In this document: positions 42,715 to 50,657 of the stretch, one piece after another
How the letters are laid out: each line of letters begins with the position of its first letter
Position numbering within the stretch: the stretch's first letter is position 1
DNA from: Nocardia stercoris
Lineage (GTDB): Bacteria > Actinomycetota > Actinomycetes > Mycobacteriales > Mycobacteriaceae
Direction: 5' to 3'
Assembly (NCBI RefSeq): GCF_003696265.1
Contig: NZ_RFFH01000007.1
Span: 124,001 to 188,000 of the forward strand
DNA: 64,000 bases
Notes under the pieces: generated by a model
What the model saw: only the letters and a program-made list of their open reading frames with translations
The model's database searches: none
Told to the model about the DNA's origin: nothing
Translations under genes and position numbers: made by a program

Positions 42715-43975
42715 GTACCTCGCCGCCGGCCGGGCCGACCGATGTCGCGCCGATCAGTTGCTCGTCGAACCGGTCGGCGATCAGCTTGATCAGCCCCTCG
42801 TTGCCGGCCCGGTGGATCCAGCCGCGCGCGGAGGACGCGACCGAGCTGCATCCGATCAGGATCGGCGTTCCGGCGTCGCGGGCCTGCGCCTCGGTGACCC
42901 CGACCGCGCCGACCTCCGGATCGGTGAAGATCACCCGCGGCACCGCGCGATAGTCGGCGCGTTCGCCGTCGTACCCGAGGATGTCGTGTACCGCGATTCG
43001 CGACTGGTACAGCGCCACATGGGTATACGCGCCGTGACCGGTGACGTCACCGACTGCCCACACCCGGTCCGCGGCGCGCATCCGGTCGTCGACCGGGACG
43101 GTGGCGGCCCGGTCGTCGAGCCCGATCGCGCCGACACCGAGCGCGGCCAGGTCCGGCCGGCGGCCGGTCGCCAGCAGCAGGCGCTCGGCGCGGACGGCGT
43201 CGCCGTCGCTGAGCAGCAGCGTGACGCCGTGCTCGCTGTGGTCGGCTCGCACGGCGGACACTCCGGTCCGCACCCGGATCCCCTCGTCGGCGAACACCTC
43301 GGCCAGCACCGCCCCGGCCTCGGGCTCCTCCCGGGACAGCAGCCGGGACCGGACCAGCATCGTCACCGCGCAGCCGAATCTGGCGAAGATCTGGGCGAAT
43401 TCGCACGCGACGGGCCCGCCGCCGAGGATCAGCAGCGAGGCCGGCAGCTCGGTCGCGGCCGCCGCGTCGCGGCTGGTCCAGTACCCGGCGCGGGCCAGAC
43501 CGGGGATGCGCGGGACCACCGGGTCGGCGCCGGGGCCGAGCACGATCGCGGACTCGGCGACGAATCGGGTGCCGCCGTTACCGGTGTCCACGGTGACCTC
43601 GCCGGGCCCGGTGAGCCGCCCCCAGCCGCGGACCACCCGGGCACCGGACTCGGTCAGGCGCCGCACCGCGGCCGTGTCGTGCCAGTCGTGGGTGGCGTCG
43701 TCGCGGATTCGGGCCGCGACCTTCCCCCACTCCGGGTGGACGGTCGCCGTGCCGGCCAGTAGCGGGATCCGCCGCGCTTCGGCGAGCGTGTTCGCGGCGC
43801 GGATCATCATCTTGGTCGGCACGCAGGCGTAGAACGGGCACTCCCCGCCGACCAGGTGGCCTTCCACGCCGATCACGGTCCGGCCGGCGCGCGCGAGCTT
43901 GTTGGCGGCGGCCTCACCGCCCGGCCCGAGGCCGATCACCACCGTGTCGACGACCTCGGTGGGAACCGTGGTCAT
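42584..43975 (-). CDS. FAD-dependent pyridine nucleotide-disulfide oxidoreductase
   Basis: A 463-aa flavoenzyme of the dihydrolipoamide dehydrogenase/mercuric reductase family: FAD motif VVIGLGPGGEAAANKLA (about 12-28), redox-active CPFYAC (Cys46, Cys51), NAD(P) motif LLILGGGPVACEFAQIFARFG, FAD motif VWAVGDVTG. In typical lipoamide dehydrogenases the C-terminus has HPTxxE; here the equivalent is YPYPTFQGA, so the His-Glu acid/base pair is missing. It is therefore unlikely to be a lipoamide dehydrogenase; a quinone or other disulfide reductase is more probable. ATG 43975 overlaps the stop of a 31-aa ORF (ATGA), linking it to the TPP enzyme operon. Confidence 0.88.
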   Translation of the reverse strand: MTTVPTEVVDTVVIGLGPGGEAAANKLARAGRTVIGVEGHLVGGECPFYACVPTKMMIRAANTLAEARRIPLLAGTATVHPEWGKVAARIRDDATHDWHDTAAVRRLTESGARVVRGWGRLTGPGEVTVDTGNGGTRFVAESAIVLGPGADPVVPRIPGLARAGYWTSRDAAAATELPASLLILGGGPVACEFAQIFARFGCAVTMLVRSRLLSREEPEAGAVLAEVFADEGIRVRTGVSAVRADHSEHGVTLLLSDGDAVRAERLLLATGRRPDLAALGVGAIGLDDRAATVPVDDRMRAADRVWAVGDVTGHGAYTHVALYQSRIAVHDILGYDGERADYRAVPRVIFTDPEVGAVGVTEAQARDAGTPILIGCSSVASSARGWIHRAGNEGLIKLIADRFDEQLIGATSVGPAGGEVLSALALAVHARVPLEQLRSLIYPYPTFQGAIAAALRDLEKADM

Positions 43976-44067
43976 CGCGGTCCGGTCCGGCCGAGCAACA
44001 GTCGCAGCCAGCGCACGATCATGTCGACGACGACATCGACGCGACGGCCGGGGTCGACGACGATCAC
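43972..44067 (-). CDS. 31-aa ORF coupled to both neighbours
   Basis: A 31-codon ORF (VIVVDPGRRVDVVVDM, then IVRWLRLLLGRTGPR). Its GTG overlaps the stop of the TPP enzyme gene (GTGA, 44067 to 44064) and its TGA overlaps the ATG of the oxidoreductase gene (ATGA, 43975 to 43972). It exactly fills the gap, so ribosomes can pass from one gene to the next. The second half would form a basic amphipathic helix that could bind membrane. No family recognised. Confidence 0.55.
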   Translation of the reverse strand: MIVVDPGRRVDVVVDMIVRWLRLLLGRTGPR

Positions 44068-45878
44068 TGCGCACTCCCCTCGTCGCGGCCCGACCGGGAC
44101 GGCACGAATTCCTGCGCCTTGGTCTTGGCGCCCTGCACCATGAGATGCCACGCGTCGGGGTCGCCGCGCAGGATCGCCGCCGTCAACGACTTGATCTCGT
44201 CCCATTCGGCGTGCGGCGGGATCGGTGGCACCTCGGGGTCGCAGTGCACGTCGAGCACGACCGGCCCGGGATGGTTGAGCGCGCGCTCCCACGCGTGGGC
44301 CAGCTCGCCGGGATCGTCCACGCTGATCCCGGTGCAGCCGAGCATGGCAGCCGTGTCGGCGTAGGAGATGTCCGGAAGGCTCTGGGATTCCTCGAATTTC
44401 GGTGCGCCGCCCATGGCACGCAGCTCCCAGGTCACCTGGTTGAGGTCGTTGTTGTGGAAGACGCAGACCACGAAACAGGTGTTGCTCCATTGGGTTCGGT
44501 AGCGCATCGCGGTCAGCAGTTCGGCGAGCCCGTTCATCTGCATGGCGCCGTCGCCGACGAGCGCGATGACCGGCCGTTCCGGGTGCGCGAACTTGGCGCC
44601 GATGGCGTACGGCACGCCGGCGCCCATGGTCGCGAGCGTCCCGGACAGCGAACTGCGCATGCCTTCGCGCAGCCGCAGGCAGCGGGCGTACCAGTTGGTC
44701 GAGGATCCGGAGTCGGCGGTGACGATGGCCTGGTCGGGCAACTGTTTCGACAGTTCCCATACCACGCGCATCGGGTTGACCGGGTCCGCGTCGAGCATGG
44801 CCTGACGTTCCATCGTCTCCCACCAACGGGCGACCTTCGCTTCGATCGAGTCCCGCCAGCTCCGGTCCTTGGCCCGGGTGACCAGCGGAATCAATTCGGC
44901 GAGCGTCTGCTGCGCGTCGCCGATCAGGCTCACCTCGACCGGGTAGCGCATGCCCAACATGGTCGCGTCGCAGTCGATCTGGATCGCTCGCGCCTGCCCG
45001 AACTCCGGAAGGAACTGGGAATACGGGAAATTGGAGCCGACGATGAGCAATGTGTCGCAGTCGCGCATCATCTCGTAGCTCGGCCGGGTGCCGAGCAATC
45101 CGATCGAGCCGGTCACCCACGGCAGGTCGTCGGGCAGTACGTCCTTGCCCAGCAACGCTTTCGCCACGCCGGCGCCGGTGATGTCGGCCAGCTGCATCAG
45201 TTCGGCTCGCGCGTCGCGCGCACCCTGACCGGCGAGGATCGCCACCCGCTGACCGGCCGAGAGGATCTCCGCCGCGGCCTGCAGTTCGGATTTCGCCGGT
45301 GTGGTCGCGCTGTGCGGGTCCGCCGGCGGACTGGACGGCACCTGTTTGAACTCGTGTTCGGGCGCGGTGTAGGTCTCCTCCTGCAGATCGGACGGGATGA
45401 TGACCACGGTCGGCGAACGCCGGGCTCGGGCGATGCGGATCGCACGGTCGAGGGCGTTGGGCAGTTGTTCGGCGACGTTCACTTCCGCCAGATACTCGTT
45501 GGCGACATCTTTGAACAGGCTCTGCAGATCCACTTCCTGCTGGTAGCTGCCGCCCATCGCGCTGCGCGCGGTCTGGCCGACGATCGCCACCACCGGCACG
45601 TGATCGAGTTTGGCGTCGTACAGGCCGTTGAGCAGATGGATCGCGCCGGGCCCGGAGGTCGCCGTGCAGACCCCGACCTCACCGGAGAACTTGGCGAACG
45701 CGGTGGCCTCGAACGCCGCCATCTCCTCGTGCCGGGCCTGGACGAACTCGGGACGGTTGCCCGCCCGGCCGAACGCGGCGACCAGGCCGTTGATGCCGTC
45801 ACCGGGATAACCGAACACGTGCTCGACACCCCATTCGCGCAGGCGCTGCAGCACATAGTCGCCGACCTGTTGTGCCAT
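44064..45878 (-). CDS. thiamine-pyrophosphate-dependent enzyme (pyruvate oxidase/PoxB-like)
   Basis: A 604-aa three-domain ThDP enzyme: PYR domain with VFGYPGDGINGL and the cofactor-activating Glu in RHEEMAAFEA (about residue 51), central FAD/dinucleotide-like domain (ILAGQGARDARAEL), and PP domain with GDGAMQMNGLAELLT...HNNDLNQVTWE. The order and length fit pyruvate oxidase (PoxB) or a related decarboxylase. The flavin-linked oxidoreductase encoded next could take the electrons. ATG 45878 has AAAGGAC upstream. It is transcribed from a SigF-type promoter. Confidence 0.88.
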   Translation of the reverse strand: MAQQVGDYVLQRLREWGVEHVFGYPGDGINGLVAAFGRAGNRPEFVQARHEEMAAFEATAFAKFSGEVGVCTATSGPGAIHLLNGLYDAKLDHVPVVAIVGQTARSAMGGSYQQEVDLQSLFKDVANEYLAEVNVAEQLPNALDRAIRIARARRSPTVVIIPSDLQEETYTAPEHEFKQVPSSPPADPHSATTPAKSELQAAAEILSAGQRVAILAGQGARDARAELMQLADITGAGVAKALLGKDVLPDDLPWVTGSIGLLGTRPSYEMMRDCDTLLIVGSNFPYSQFLPEFGQARAIQIDCDATMLGMRYPVEVSLIGDAQQTLAELIPLVTRAKDRSWRDSIEAKVARWWETMERQAMLDADPVNPMRVVWELSKQLPDQAIVTADSGSSTNWYARCLRLREGMRSSLSGTLATMGAGVPYAIGAKFAHPERPVIALVGDGAMQMNGLAELLTAMRYRTQWSNTCFVVCVFHNNDLNQVTWELRAMGGAPKFEESQSLPDISYADTAAMLGCTGISVDDPGELAHAWERALNHPGPVVLDVHCDPEVPPIPPHAEWDEIKSLTAAILRGDPDAWHLMVQGAKTKAQEFVPSRSGRDEGSAQ

Positions 45879-45900
45879 GACATGTCCTTTCCGAGCCTGT

Positions 45901-45943
45901 GGGTACGGCGGGCCCCGGCGGCCCGCATACTCCACGCGTACCC
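45901..45943 (-). terminator. nested hairpins between the GH15 and TPP enzyme genes
   Basis: Inner stem GCGGGCC (45908-45914) with GGCCCGC (45920-45926) inside outer GGGTACG (45901-45907) with CGTACCC (45937-45943). It may end GH15 transcripts. The outer right arm overlaps the -10 hexamer of the TPP gene promoter. Confidence 0.45.
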
Positions 45944-45962
45944 GGTCGGGTCGGCGGCAATC
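45938..45962 (-). promoter_or_regulatory. SigF-type promoter of the TPP enzyme operon
   Basis: Minus strand GATT (45962 to 45959), 15 nt, GGGTAC (45943 to 45938), 59 nt before the ATG at 45878. Confidence 0.65.
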
Positions 45963-45988
45963 GGCTCGCCGACGCCGACCGACCCGCG

Positions 45989-47734
45989 TCACTCGCAGTC
46001 GGCCAGCCGGACGGCGGCCTCGAACAGCAGGGCGTGCACGAACGCCTGCGGCATGTTGCCGCGCAACTGCCGCTGGGTGACGTCGAATTCCTCGGCGAAC
46101 AGCGCCGGCGTCCCGCACGCGGCCCGGTTGGCCTCGAAGAACCGCATGGCGGTCACCGGCCGGCCCAGCTGCTGGTAGGCGATCGCCATGGCGAAGCCGC
46201 ACAGCAGGAACGCGCCCTCCACGGTTTCCAGCGGGCGTCCGTCGTGGCGGTATCGGTACACCGACAGGTCGGTGGTGAGTTCGCGGTGGATCGCCTGGAC
46301 GGTGGCGGCGTAGCGCGGATCGCCGACCGGGACCGCGCCGCGGAGCAGCGGCAGTGCCAGCGACGCGTCGACACCCGGATACCGGGGCGAGCGCTGCCAG
46401 CGGCCGCTGGCGTGCAGTCCGGTCCGGGTGGTCTCGGCCAGGATCGTGTCGGCGAGCCCACTACAGACGGCCTGGTCGGCGCCGGTTGCCGGGCAGGCGG
46501 CGACCGCGCGCAAGCCCGCGACGCAGATCAGCCGCGAGTGGGTCCACAGGTCGTCGTCGAGTTCCCAGATCCCGGCGTCGGGGCGGTCGAACCGATCCGC
46601 GATCGCGGCGATCGCCTGCGCGGCGGCCCGGCGATCGTGTTCGGCCAGCCGGTCTCGCCGGGCGGCCGCGGCGTACAGCAGCAGTGCCTCACCGAAGATG
46701 TCCAGCTGGAACTGATCTCGCACGACATTGCCGGTGACCGGGGTGCCGCCCGGGTAGCCGGGCAGCGGGATCGGCCGGACCCGGGGTATCCGGGTACCGG
46801 CGGTGGTGTACGCCGGGGCGAGGTCCGGGCCGTCGGCCAGCAAACGTTCGGTGATGAATCCGACCGCGCTGTCCAGCAGCGGATGCGCACCGTCCGCGGC
46901 CACGGCTTGGCCGGCGATGCACTGGTCACGGATCCACACATAGCGGTAGTCGTAGTTCTCGCCCTGGTCGGCCAGTTCCGGGATGCTCGTGGTGGCCGCG
47001 GCGACCGTGCCGCCGGTGTCGGCGGTCATCCCGCGCAGGACCGCGTAGGCGTGTGCCGCGTCGCGGGGCGCGGCGGTGTAGCCCAGGGCGGGCGATTCCC
47101 GCTGCCACGCGGATTCCGTTGCCTGCCAAGCGGTATCGGGGTCCACGGGGTCGGGCAGGGCGCCGGGGGACAGTTCGAGGACCAGGTCGTGGTGGGCGTT
47201 GGCGGGGACGTGGACGTCCGCGGTCCATTCGTGCCGGGTGGAGTTCCATCGTGCGGCCCGTGCGCCGGTCCAGCGCAGCCGCAGCGGCCCGGTGCGCGCA
47301 GTCCAGCCGTCCGGGCCGTGGTGTGCCCGGGTGGCCGGGTGGGTGCCGAACCCGGCCGCGGGACGCAGCCGGACCCGGACGTCGGCGCTTCCGTGCCGGG
47401 CGAGGATCCGGCGCAGCAGCACGACCCGGTTCCGTTCCCCCGGAAAGGCCAGTGCCTCCCGGCATTCCACCACGGTGTCGCCGCACACCCAGTGCGAATG
47501 CCAGATCAGCGACCCGGTCTCGTAGTAGCCGCCCCACACGAACCGGCCCGCCGGGGTGATCAGGTACTCGGCGCTGCCGCCGAGCAGGATGTCGAAGACC
47601 GATTCGTCGTCCCAGCCGGGGGCGCACAGCCACGCGACCTCGCCGCGGGGGCCGACGAGGGCGCCGCGCTGTCCGTCGGCGAGCAACGCGTACTCCCGCA
47701 GTACGGTCGGACCGGATACTTGATCACTGTTCAC
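45989..47734 (-). CDS. glycoside hydrolase family 15 protein (trehalase/glucoamylase-like)
   Basis: A 581-aa cytoplasmic GH15 enzyme. The N-terminal beta-sandwich begins LREYALLADGQRGALVGPRGEVAWLCAP; the (alpha/alpha)6 barrel carries DQGENYDYRYVWIRDQ, GIWELDDDLWTHSR with the general-acid Glu, and the second Glu in FAEEFD. Close relatives in actinobacteria hydrolyse trehalose or short alpha-glucans; trehalose is the natural stress sugar in this context (inference). GTG 47734 lies 9 nt after a weak SigF-type -10 element. Confidence 0.87.
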   Translation of the reverse strand: MNSDQVSGPTVLREYALLADGQRGALVGPRGEVAWLCAPGWDDESVFDILLGGSAEYLITPAGRFVWGGYYETGSLIWHSHWVCGDTVVECREALAFPGERNRVVLLRRILARHGSADVRVRLRPAAGFGTHPATRAHHGPDGWTARTGPLRLRWTGARAARWNSTRHEWTADVHVPANAHHDLVLELSPGALPDPVDPDTAWQATESAWQRESPALGYTAAPRDAAHAYAVLRGMTADTGGTVAAATTSIPELADQGENYDYRYVWIRDQCIAGQAVAADGAHPLLDSAVGFITERLLADGPDLAPAYTTAGTRIPRVRPIPLPGYPGGTPVTGNVVRDQFQLDIFGEALLLYAAAARRDRLAEHDRRAAAQAIAAIADRFDRPDAGIWELDDDLWTHSRLICVAGLRAVAACPATGADQAVCSGLADTILAETTRTGLHASGRWQRSPRYPGVDASLALPLLRGAVPVGDPRYAATVQAIHRELTTDLSVYRYRHDGRPLETVEGAFLLCGFAMAIAYQQLGRPVTAMRFFEANRAACGTPALFAEEFDVTQRQLRGNMPQAFVHALLFEAAVRLADCE

Positions 47735-47743
47735 ATCCGGCGG

Positions 47744-47768
47744 ATACCGCACGACCGGGCGGGGTAAC
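47744..47768 (-). promoter_or_regulatory. weak SigF-type promoter of the GH15 gene
   Basis: Minus strand GTTA (47768 to 47765), 15 nt, CGGTAT (47749 to 47744). One mismatch in each half; the hexamer-to-GTG spacing of 9 nt equals that at 42105 and 50648. Confidence 0.4.
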
Positions 47769-47813
47769 CGGCGCCCGGGTGCGGCGGTACGGGTTGCGGC
47801 CGCGATGCGCCGA

Positions 47814-47835
47814 ACAGCTAATAGACAGCTACAAT
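47814..47835 (+). promoter_or_regulatory. -10 element and tandem ACAGCTA repeats before the flavin reductase gene
   Basis: ACAGCTA occurs at 47814-47820 and 47825-47831, 11 bp apart (one helix turn), the second overlapping TACAAT (47830-47835), a good -10 hexamer. A regulator bound on one face of the helix would cover the promoter. Confidence 0.4.
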
Positions 47836-47928
47836 TGTGAGTCGGGTTCGGCAGTTCGTACTGCGGACGGGGGCAGGATGTCGATGGCATTCCACGGTGC
47901 CGGCGAGCGCCGGGTCGAGGAGGTTCGG

Positions 47929-48432
47929 ATGCGGCCGAACGACCGCCGATCGAGTGCGTTCGACGCCCTGATGGCCTTGGGCGACACCCCGATGTGGGTC
48001 GTCACCACCGCCGACGGTGTCCGCCGTGCCGGATGCCTGGTCGGATTCGCGACCCAGATCTCCATCGAGCCGCGCCGGTTCCTGGTCGGGCTGTCCAAAG
48101 CCAACTACACCTACACCGTCGCCCAGCATTCCGAGCATCTCGCCGTCCATCTCCTCGCGCCCGAGGGCGTGGCGCTGGCCCAGCTGTTCGGCTCGGAGAC
48201 CGGGCACGCGATCGACAAGTTCGGGCACTGCGAATGGCATACCGGCCCGAATTCGATGCCGATCCTGGTCGGAGCGGCCGGCTGGTTCGTCGGCCGGATC
48301 GTCGGCAGCCACGATCTCGGTGATCACGTGGGATTCCTGCTGGCCGTCACCGCGGCCGCGGGACCGGACGACGGCGCGCGGGCGTTGCGGTATCACGACG
48401 TCGCCATGCTGCAGGCCGGCACCGCACCCTGA
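47929..48432 (+). CDS. flavin reductase-like FMN-binding protein
   Basis: A 167-aa split-barrel flavoprotein: MWVVTTADGVRRAGCLVGFATQISIEPRRFLVGLSKANYTY (in separate strands), HLAVHLLA, and a C-terminal strand with GRALRY-like ALRYHDVAML. It probably reduces FMN/FAD with NAD(P)H or binds flavin in an oxidative-stress role. ATG 47929 was chosen because GAGGAGG lies 5 nt upstream; ATG 47878 would add 17 residues of weak composition. Confidence 0.82.
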   Translation: MRPNDRRSSAFDALMALGDTPMWVVTTADGVRRAGCLVGFATQISIEPRRFLVGLSKANYTYTVAQHSEHLAVHLLAPEGVALAQLFGSETGHAIDKFGHCEWHTGPNSMPILVGAAGWFVGRIVGSHDLGDHVGFLLAVTAAAGPDDGARALRYHDVAMLQAGTAP

Positions 48433-48445
48433 GCGCCGCGGCCGC

Positions 48446-48470
48446 GATTGGCCCCGCGACCGGTGGGTAT
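48446..48470 (+). promoter_or_regulatory. SigF-type promoter of the Rv1733c-like gene
   Basis: GATT (48446-48449), 15 nt, GGGTAT (48465-48470), 31 nt before GTG 48502. The string GGGTATGACGC closely matches GGGTAGGACGC at 50643. Confidence 0.7.
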
Positions 48471-48501
48471 GACGCCAACGACAGCGCGAAAGGAGAGGAC
48501 G

Positions 48502-49080
48502 GTGTCTCGGCAGAGCCGGCTCCGGCGCTTCGCGCGGTGTGCGCCGTGGAGCCGAAATCCGTTGATGCGCAAGACCGATCGCATCGACAGCGGGCTGCGC
48601 GCGCTGGCCGCCGCGATCGCCGTGGCCACGATTCCGGTGGCCGTGCTGGCCGGGACCACGGCCCGCGACGATGCCGTCGCGCAGAACCACGCCGAACTGG
48701 GCACCCGGTTCGCGGTCACGGCCACGGTGCTCGATCCCCCTGCGATGCCGCCGATGTCGGGCGGGCTGATCCCGCGGCAGGCGACCGCGCGCGCGGTGTG
48801 GGGCCCGTGCCCGCTGTGCGGCAGCGGCCCGATCGAGGTCGGCTGGCTGTCGCGGCCCGGTGACAAGGTACAGGTGTGGGTCGGGCCGGACGGGCGGCCG
48901 GCTGCCCCACCCGCGCATCGCAGTCCGGACGCGGAAGGGGTCGACTACGCGTTCGGCGTGCTGAGCGCCGGCTGGTGGGGTGCGGTGGTGCTCGCGCTCG
49001 GCGGGCACTGGCTGGTGGACCGCCGCCGGTACGCCGCGCTGGACGTGGAGTGGCGGCGCTTGGGCCAGCACACCTGTTAG
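48502..49080 (+). CDS. Rv1733c-like membrane protein
   Basis: A 192-aa protein with two transmembrane helices (about 32-52 and 150-170) framing an extracytoplasmic domain. RNPLMRKTDRIDSGLRAL just before the first helix matches the SRNPLVRGTDRLE motif of M. tuberculosis Rv1733c, a DosR dormancy-regulon antigen; the loop has VTATV and the family GDKVQVWVGPDG. A CPLC pair is an addition. Its role is unknown. Its TAG stop overlaps the stop of the converging DUF5709-like gene. Confidence 0.85.
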   Translation: MSRQSRLRRFARCAPWSRNPLMRKTDRIDSGLRALAAAIAVATIPVAVLAGTTARDDAVAQNHAELGTRFAVTATVLDPPAMPPMSGGLIPRQATARAVWGPCPLCGSGPIEVGWLSRPGDKVQVWVGPDGRPAAPPAHRSPDAEGVDYAFGVLSAGWWGAVVLALGGHWLVDRRRYAALDVEWRRLGQHTC

Positions 49081-49316
49081 GGCTCGAGGTCCGGTTCTTC
49101 CGCCGCCAGACGCTGCTCGATGCGCGGGCCACGCCGTAGCCGCGCGGGTGACTGAGCGTAACGGATCGCACCCTCCCAGTGCTCGGGCGGGTCCATACCC
49201 TCCTCGACCGGGTCCGCGCCCAGTTCGTCCTCGTCCAGTTGCTCGGCCGTCGGCGCGATCTCCTCGGGTGGCACGTCCACCGGATCGAGGTCGGCCTCCC
49301 GGTGCGCATGGTTCAT
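49077..49316 (-). CDS. acidic small protein (DUF5709-like)
   Basis: A 79-aa soluble, very acidic protein: DLDPVDVPPEEIAPTAEQLDEDELGADPVEEGMDPPEHW and a basic ARLRRGPRIEQRL near the end. This pattern is that of DUF5709 proteins, common in actinobacteria and of unknown function. ATG 49316 follows a GAGAGG site. A SigF-like promoter with one mismatch lies 36 nt upstream. Confidence 0.7.
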   Translation of the reverse strand: MNHAHREADLDPVDVPPEEIAPTAEQLDEDELGADPVEEGMDPPEHWEGAIRYAQSPARLRRGPRIEQRLAAEEPDLEP

Positions 49317-49351
49317 GACGGGCCTCTCGAAATTCGTCTCCTATTGTTCGG

Positions 49352-49376
49352 GTGCCCGAGTGGTCCGGACCCAAAC
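49352..49376 (-). promoter_or_regulatory. SigF-like promoter of the DUF5709-like gene
   Basis: Minus strand GTTT (49376 to 49373), 15 nt, GGGCAC (49357 to 49352); one mismatch to GGGTAC. Confidence 0.45.
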
Positions 49377-49507
49377 CGGATGAGCTCCGCGCATTTCCGC
49401 ACTGAACCCGGAAATCGCGGCATGTGCCCGAACCTGCGATTTTCTCTGGACCGCGCCTTCCGGCACGGAAAATACGCCGGCGAATTCCTGTTCCGGCGTA
49501 AATTCAG

Positions 49508-49532
49508 GTTTCGCGCCCTTCTCGGGGGGTAT
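49508..49532 (+). promoter_or_regulatory. SigF-type promoter of the SigF-type sigma gene
   Basis: GTTT (49508-49511), 15 nt, GGGTAT (49527-49532): full consensus in both halves. The start codon is 206 nt downstream. It indicates positive autoregulation. Confidence 0.75.
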
Positions 49533-49738
49533 ACCAGCCGGAGAACGCAGAAATCCTGCGATACGCAGTGCGGCGTATCCCGGTCCTGTTCCGATCGATC
49601 CTCACGGCGGTTTCCGATCATGAACCTGTCCCGTCAGCCCAGGTACGCGCCGCTATCGCCCGATACGGGCAGTAACCGCGCGGCCCCGCCGTGCGGCACG
49701 GGTAGCCGCCGTGACCGGCTGGTCCCGAGGTGGGATCG

Positions 49739-50587
49739 ATGACCGACCGGCGCGGTAGGCAATTTCGCGGCACGGACAGCTACGACGATATCGAACCCGA
49801 TCTGGCCGTCCTCGCGGGAATGAATCCGGCCGATCACGACCGGGAAATGCTCCGGCAGAAAATAATTGCCAGGTGCGTACCGCTGGCCGACCACATCGCC
49901 CGCCGATTCGGCGGCCGGGGCGAACTCGCCGACGATATCGCGCAGGTGGCCCGGATCGGCGTCATCCACGCGGTCGACCGATTCGATCCGGCGCGCGGAT
50001 CGTCGTTCGTGGCATTCGCGGTGCCGACGGTGATGGGTGAGGTACGCCGGCATTTCCGCGACAATACCTGGGCGGTCCGGGTACCCCGCCGCACCAAGGA
50101 AATTCAGCTGATGATCGGTGACGCGGTGGAACGCTTGGCGCAACGGTTCGGGCGGATGCCACGCACCAGGGAGATCGCCGCCGAACTGGCGGTGGACATC
50201 GAGGAGGTCACCCGGGCGCTGGTCGCCGCCAACGGCTACCAGACCACGCCGATGACGCCGGTCAATGCCGAGGACGGTGACGAGACCGCGACCGCGGTGT
50301 CGGCGCTGTTCGGGCTCGAGGAGCCCAGATACGAACAGGTGGAACAGTTCCTGGCCGTCCAGCCGCTCATCCAGCGGCTCCCCGAACGGGAGCGGCGGAT
50401 ACTGGGCATGCGGTTCTTCGAGTACCGGACCCAGACCCAGATCGCGCAGGCACTGGGCATCTCACAGATGCAGGTGTCCCGGATCCTGTCGCGCACCCTG
50501 ACCGTCCTGCGCGACCAGGTCTTCGCCGAGCCACCGCCACCGCACGCACCGCGCACAGTGCTCGCCGCCGCGTGGTCGCACGCCTGA
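49739..50587 (+). CDS. sigF: SigF/SigB-type RNA polymerase sigma factor
   Basis: A 282-aa group 3 sigma factor. Region 2 is at about 45-118 with FAVPTVMGEVRRHFRDNTWAVRVPRR, the signature that recognises GGGTAT-type -10 elements; region 3 at about 125-190 (GRMPRTREIAAELAVDIEEV); region 4 at about 215-270 (RLPERERRILGMRFFEYRTQTQIAQALGISQMQVSRILSR in two helices). ATG 49739 has GAGGTGG upstream. Usually an RsbW/UsfX anti-sigma gene lies next to such genes; none is here. A perfect promoter of its own class precedes it. Confidence 0.93.
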   Translation: MTDRRGRQFRGTDSYDDIEPDLAVLAGMNPADHDREMLRQKIIARCVPLADHIARRFGGRGELADDIAQVARIGVIHAVDRFDPARGSSFVAFAVPTVMGEVRRHFRDNTWAVRVPRRTKEIQLMIGDAVERLAQRFGRMPRTREIAAELAVDIEEVTRALVAANGYQTTPMTPVNAEDGDETATAVSALFGLEEPRYEQVEQFLAVQPLIQRLPERERRILGMRFFEYRTQTQIAQALGISQMQVSRILSRTLTVLRDQVFAEPPPPHAPRTVLAAAWSHA

Positions 50588-50623
50588 CCGGCCCGGCGCA
50601 CTCCGGACCGCGAAACCGCCGGC

Positions 50624-50648
50624 GATTGGAACCGGCCCGCACGGGTAG
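50624..50648 (+). promoter_or_regulatory. SigF-type promoter of the nucleotidyltransferase operon
   Basis: GATT (50624-50627), 15 nt, GGGTAG (50643-50648), ending 9 nt before ATG 50658; no ribosome binding site between, so leaderless. Confidence 0.7.
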
Positions 50649-50657
50649 GACGCGAAC

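Larger units (their letters stand above)
49317..49738. other. 422-bp intergenic region upstream of the sigma factor gene
   Basis: No convincing coding frame. It is less GC-rich than its neighbours and holds the leftward promoter of the DUF5709-like gene, the rightward sigma promoter (49508-49532) and about 206 nt of leader before the sigma ATG. I see no known riboswitch class. Confidence 0.55.

Noticed and set aside
37303..49316. DosR boxes upstream of the Rv2004c-like and Rv1733c-like genes
   Set aside because: I found no palindromic GGGACT/AGTCCC pairs; the SigF-type hexamers fit better.
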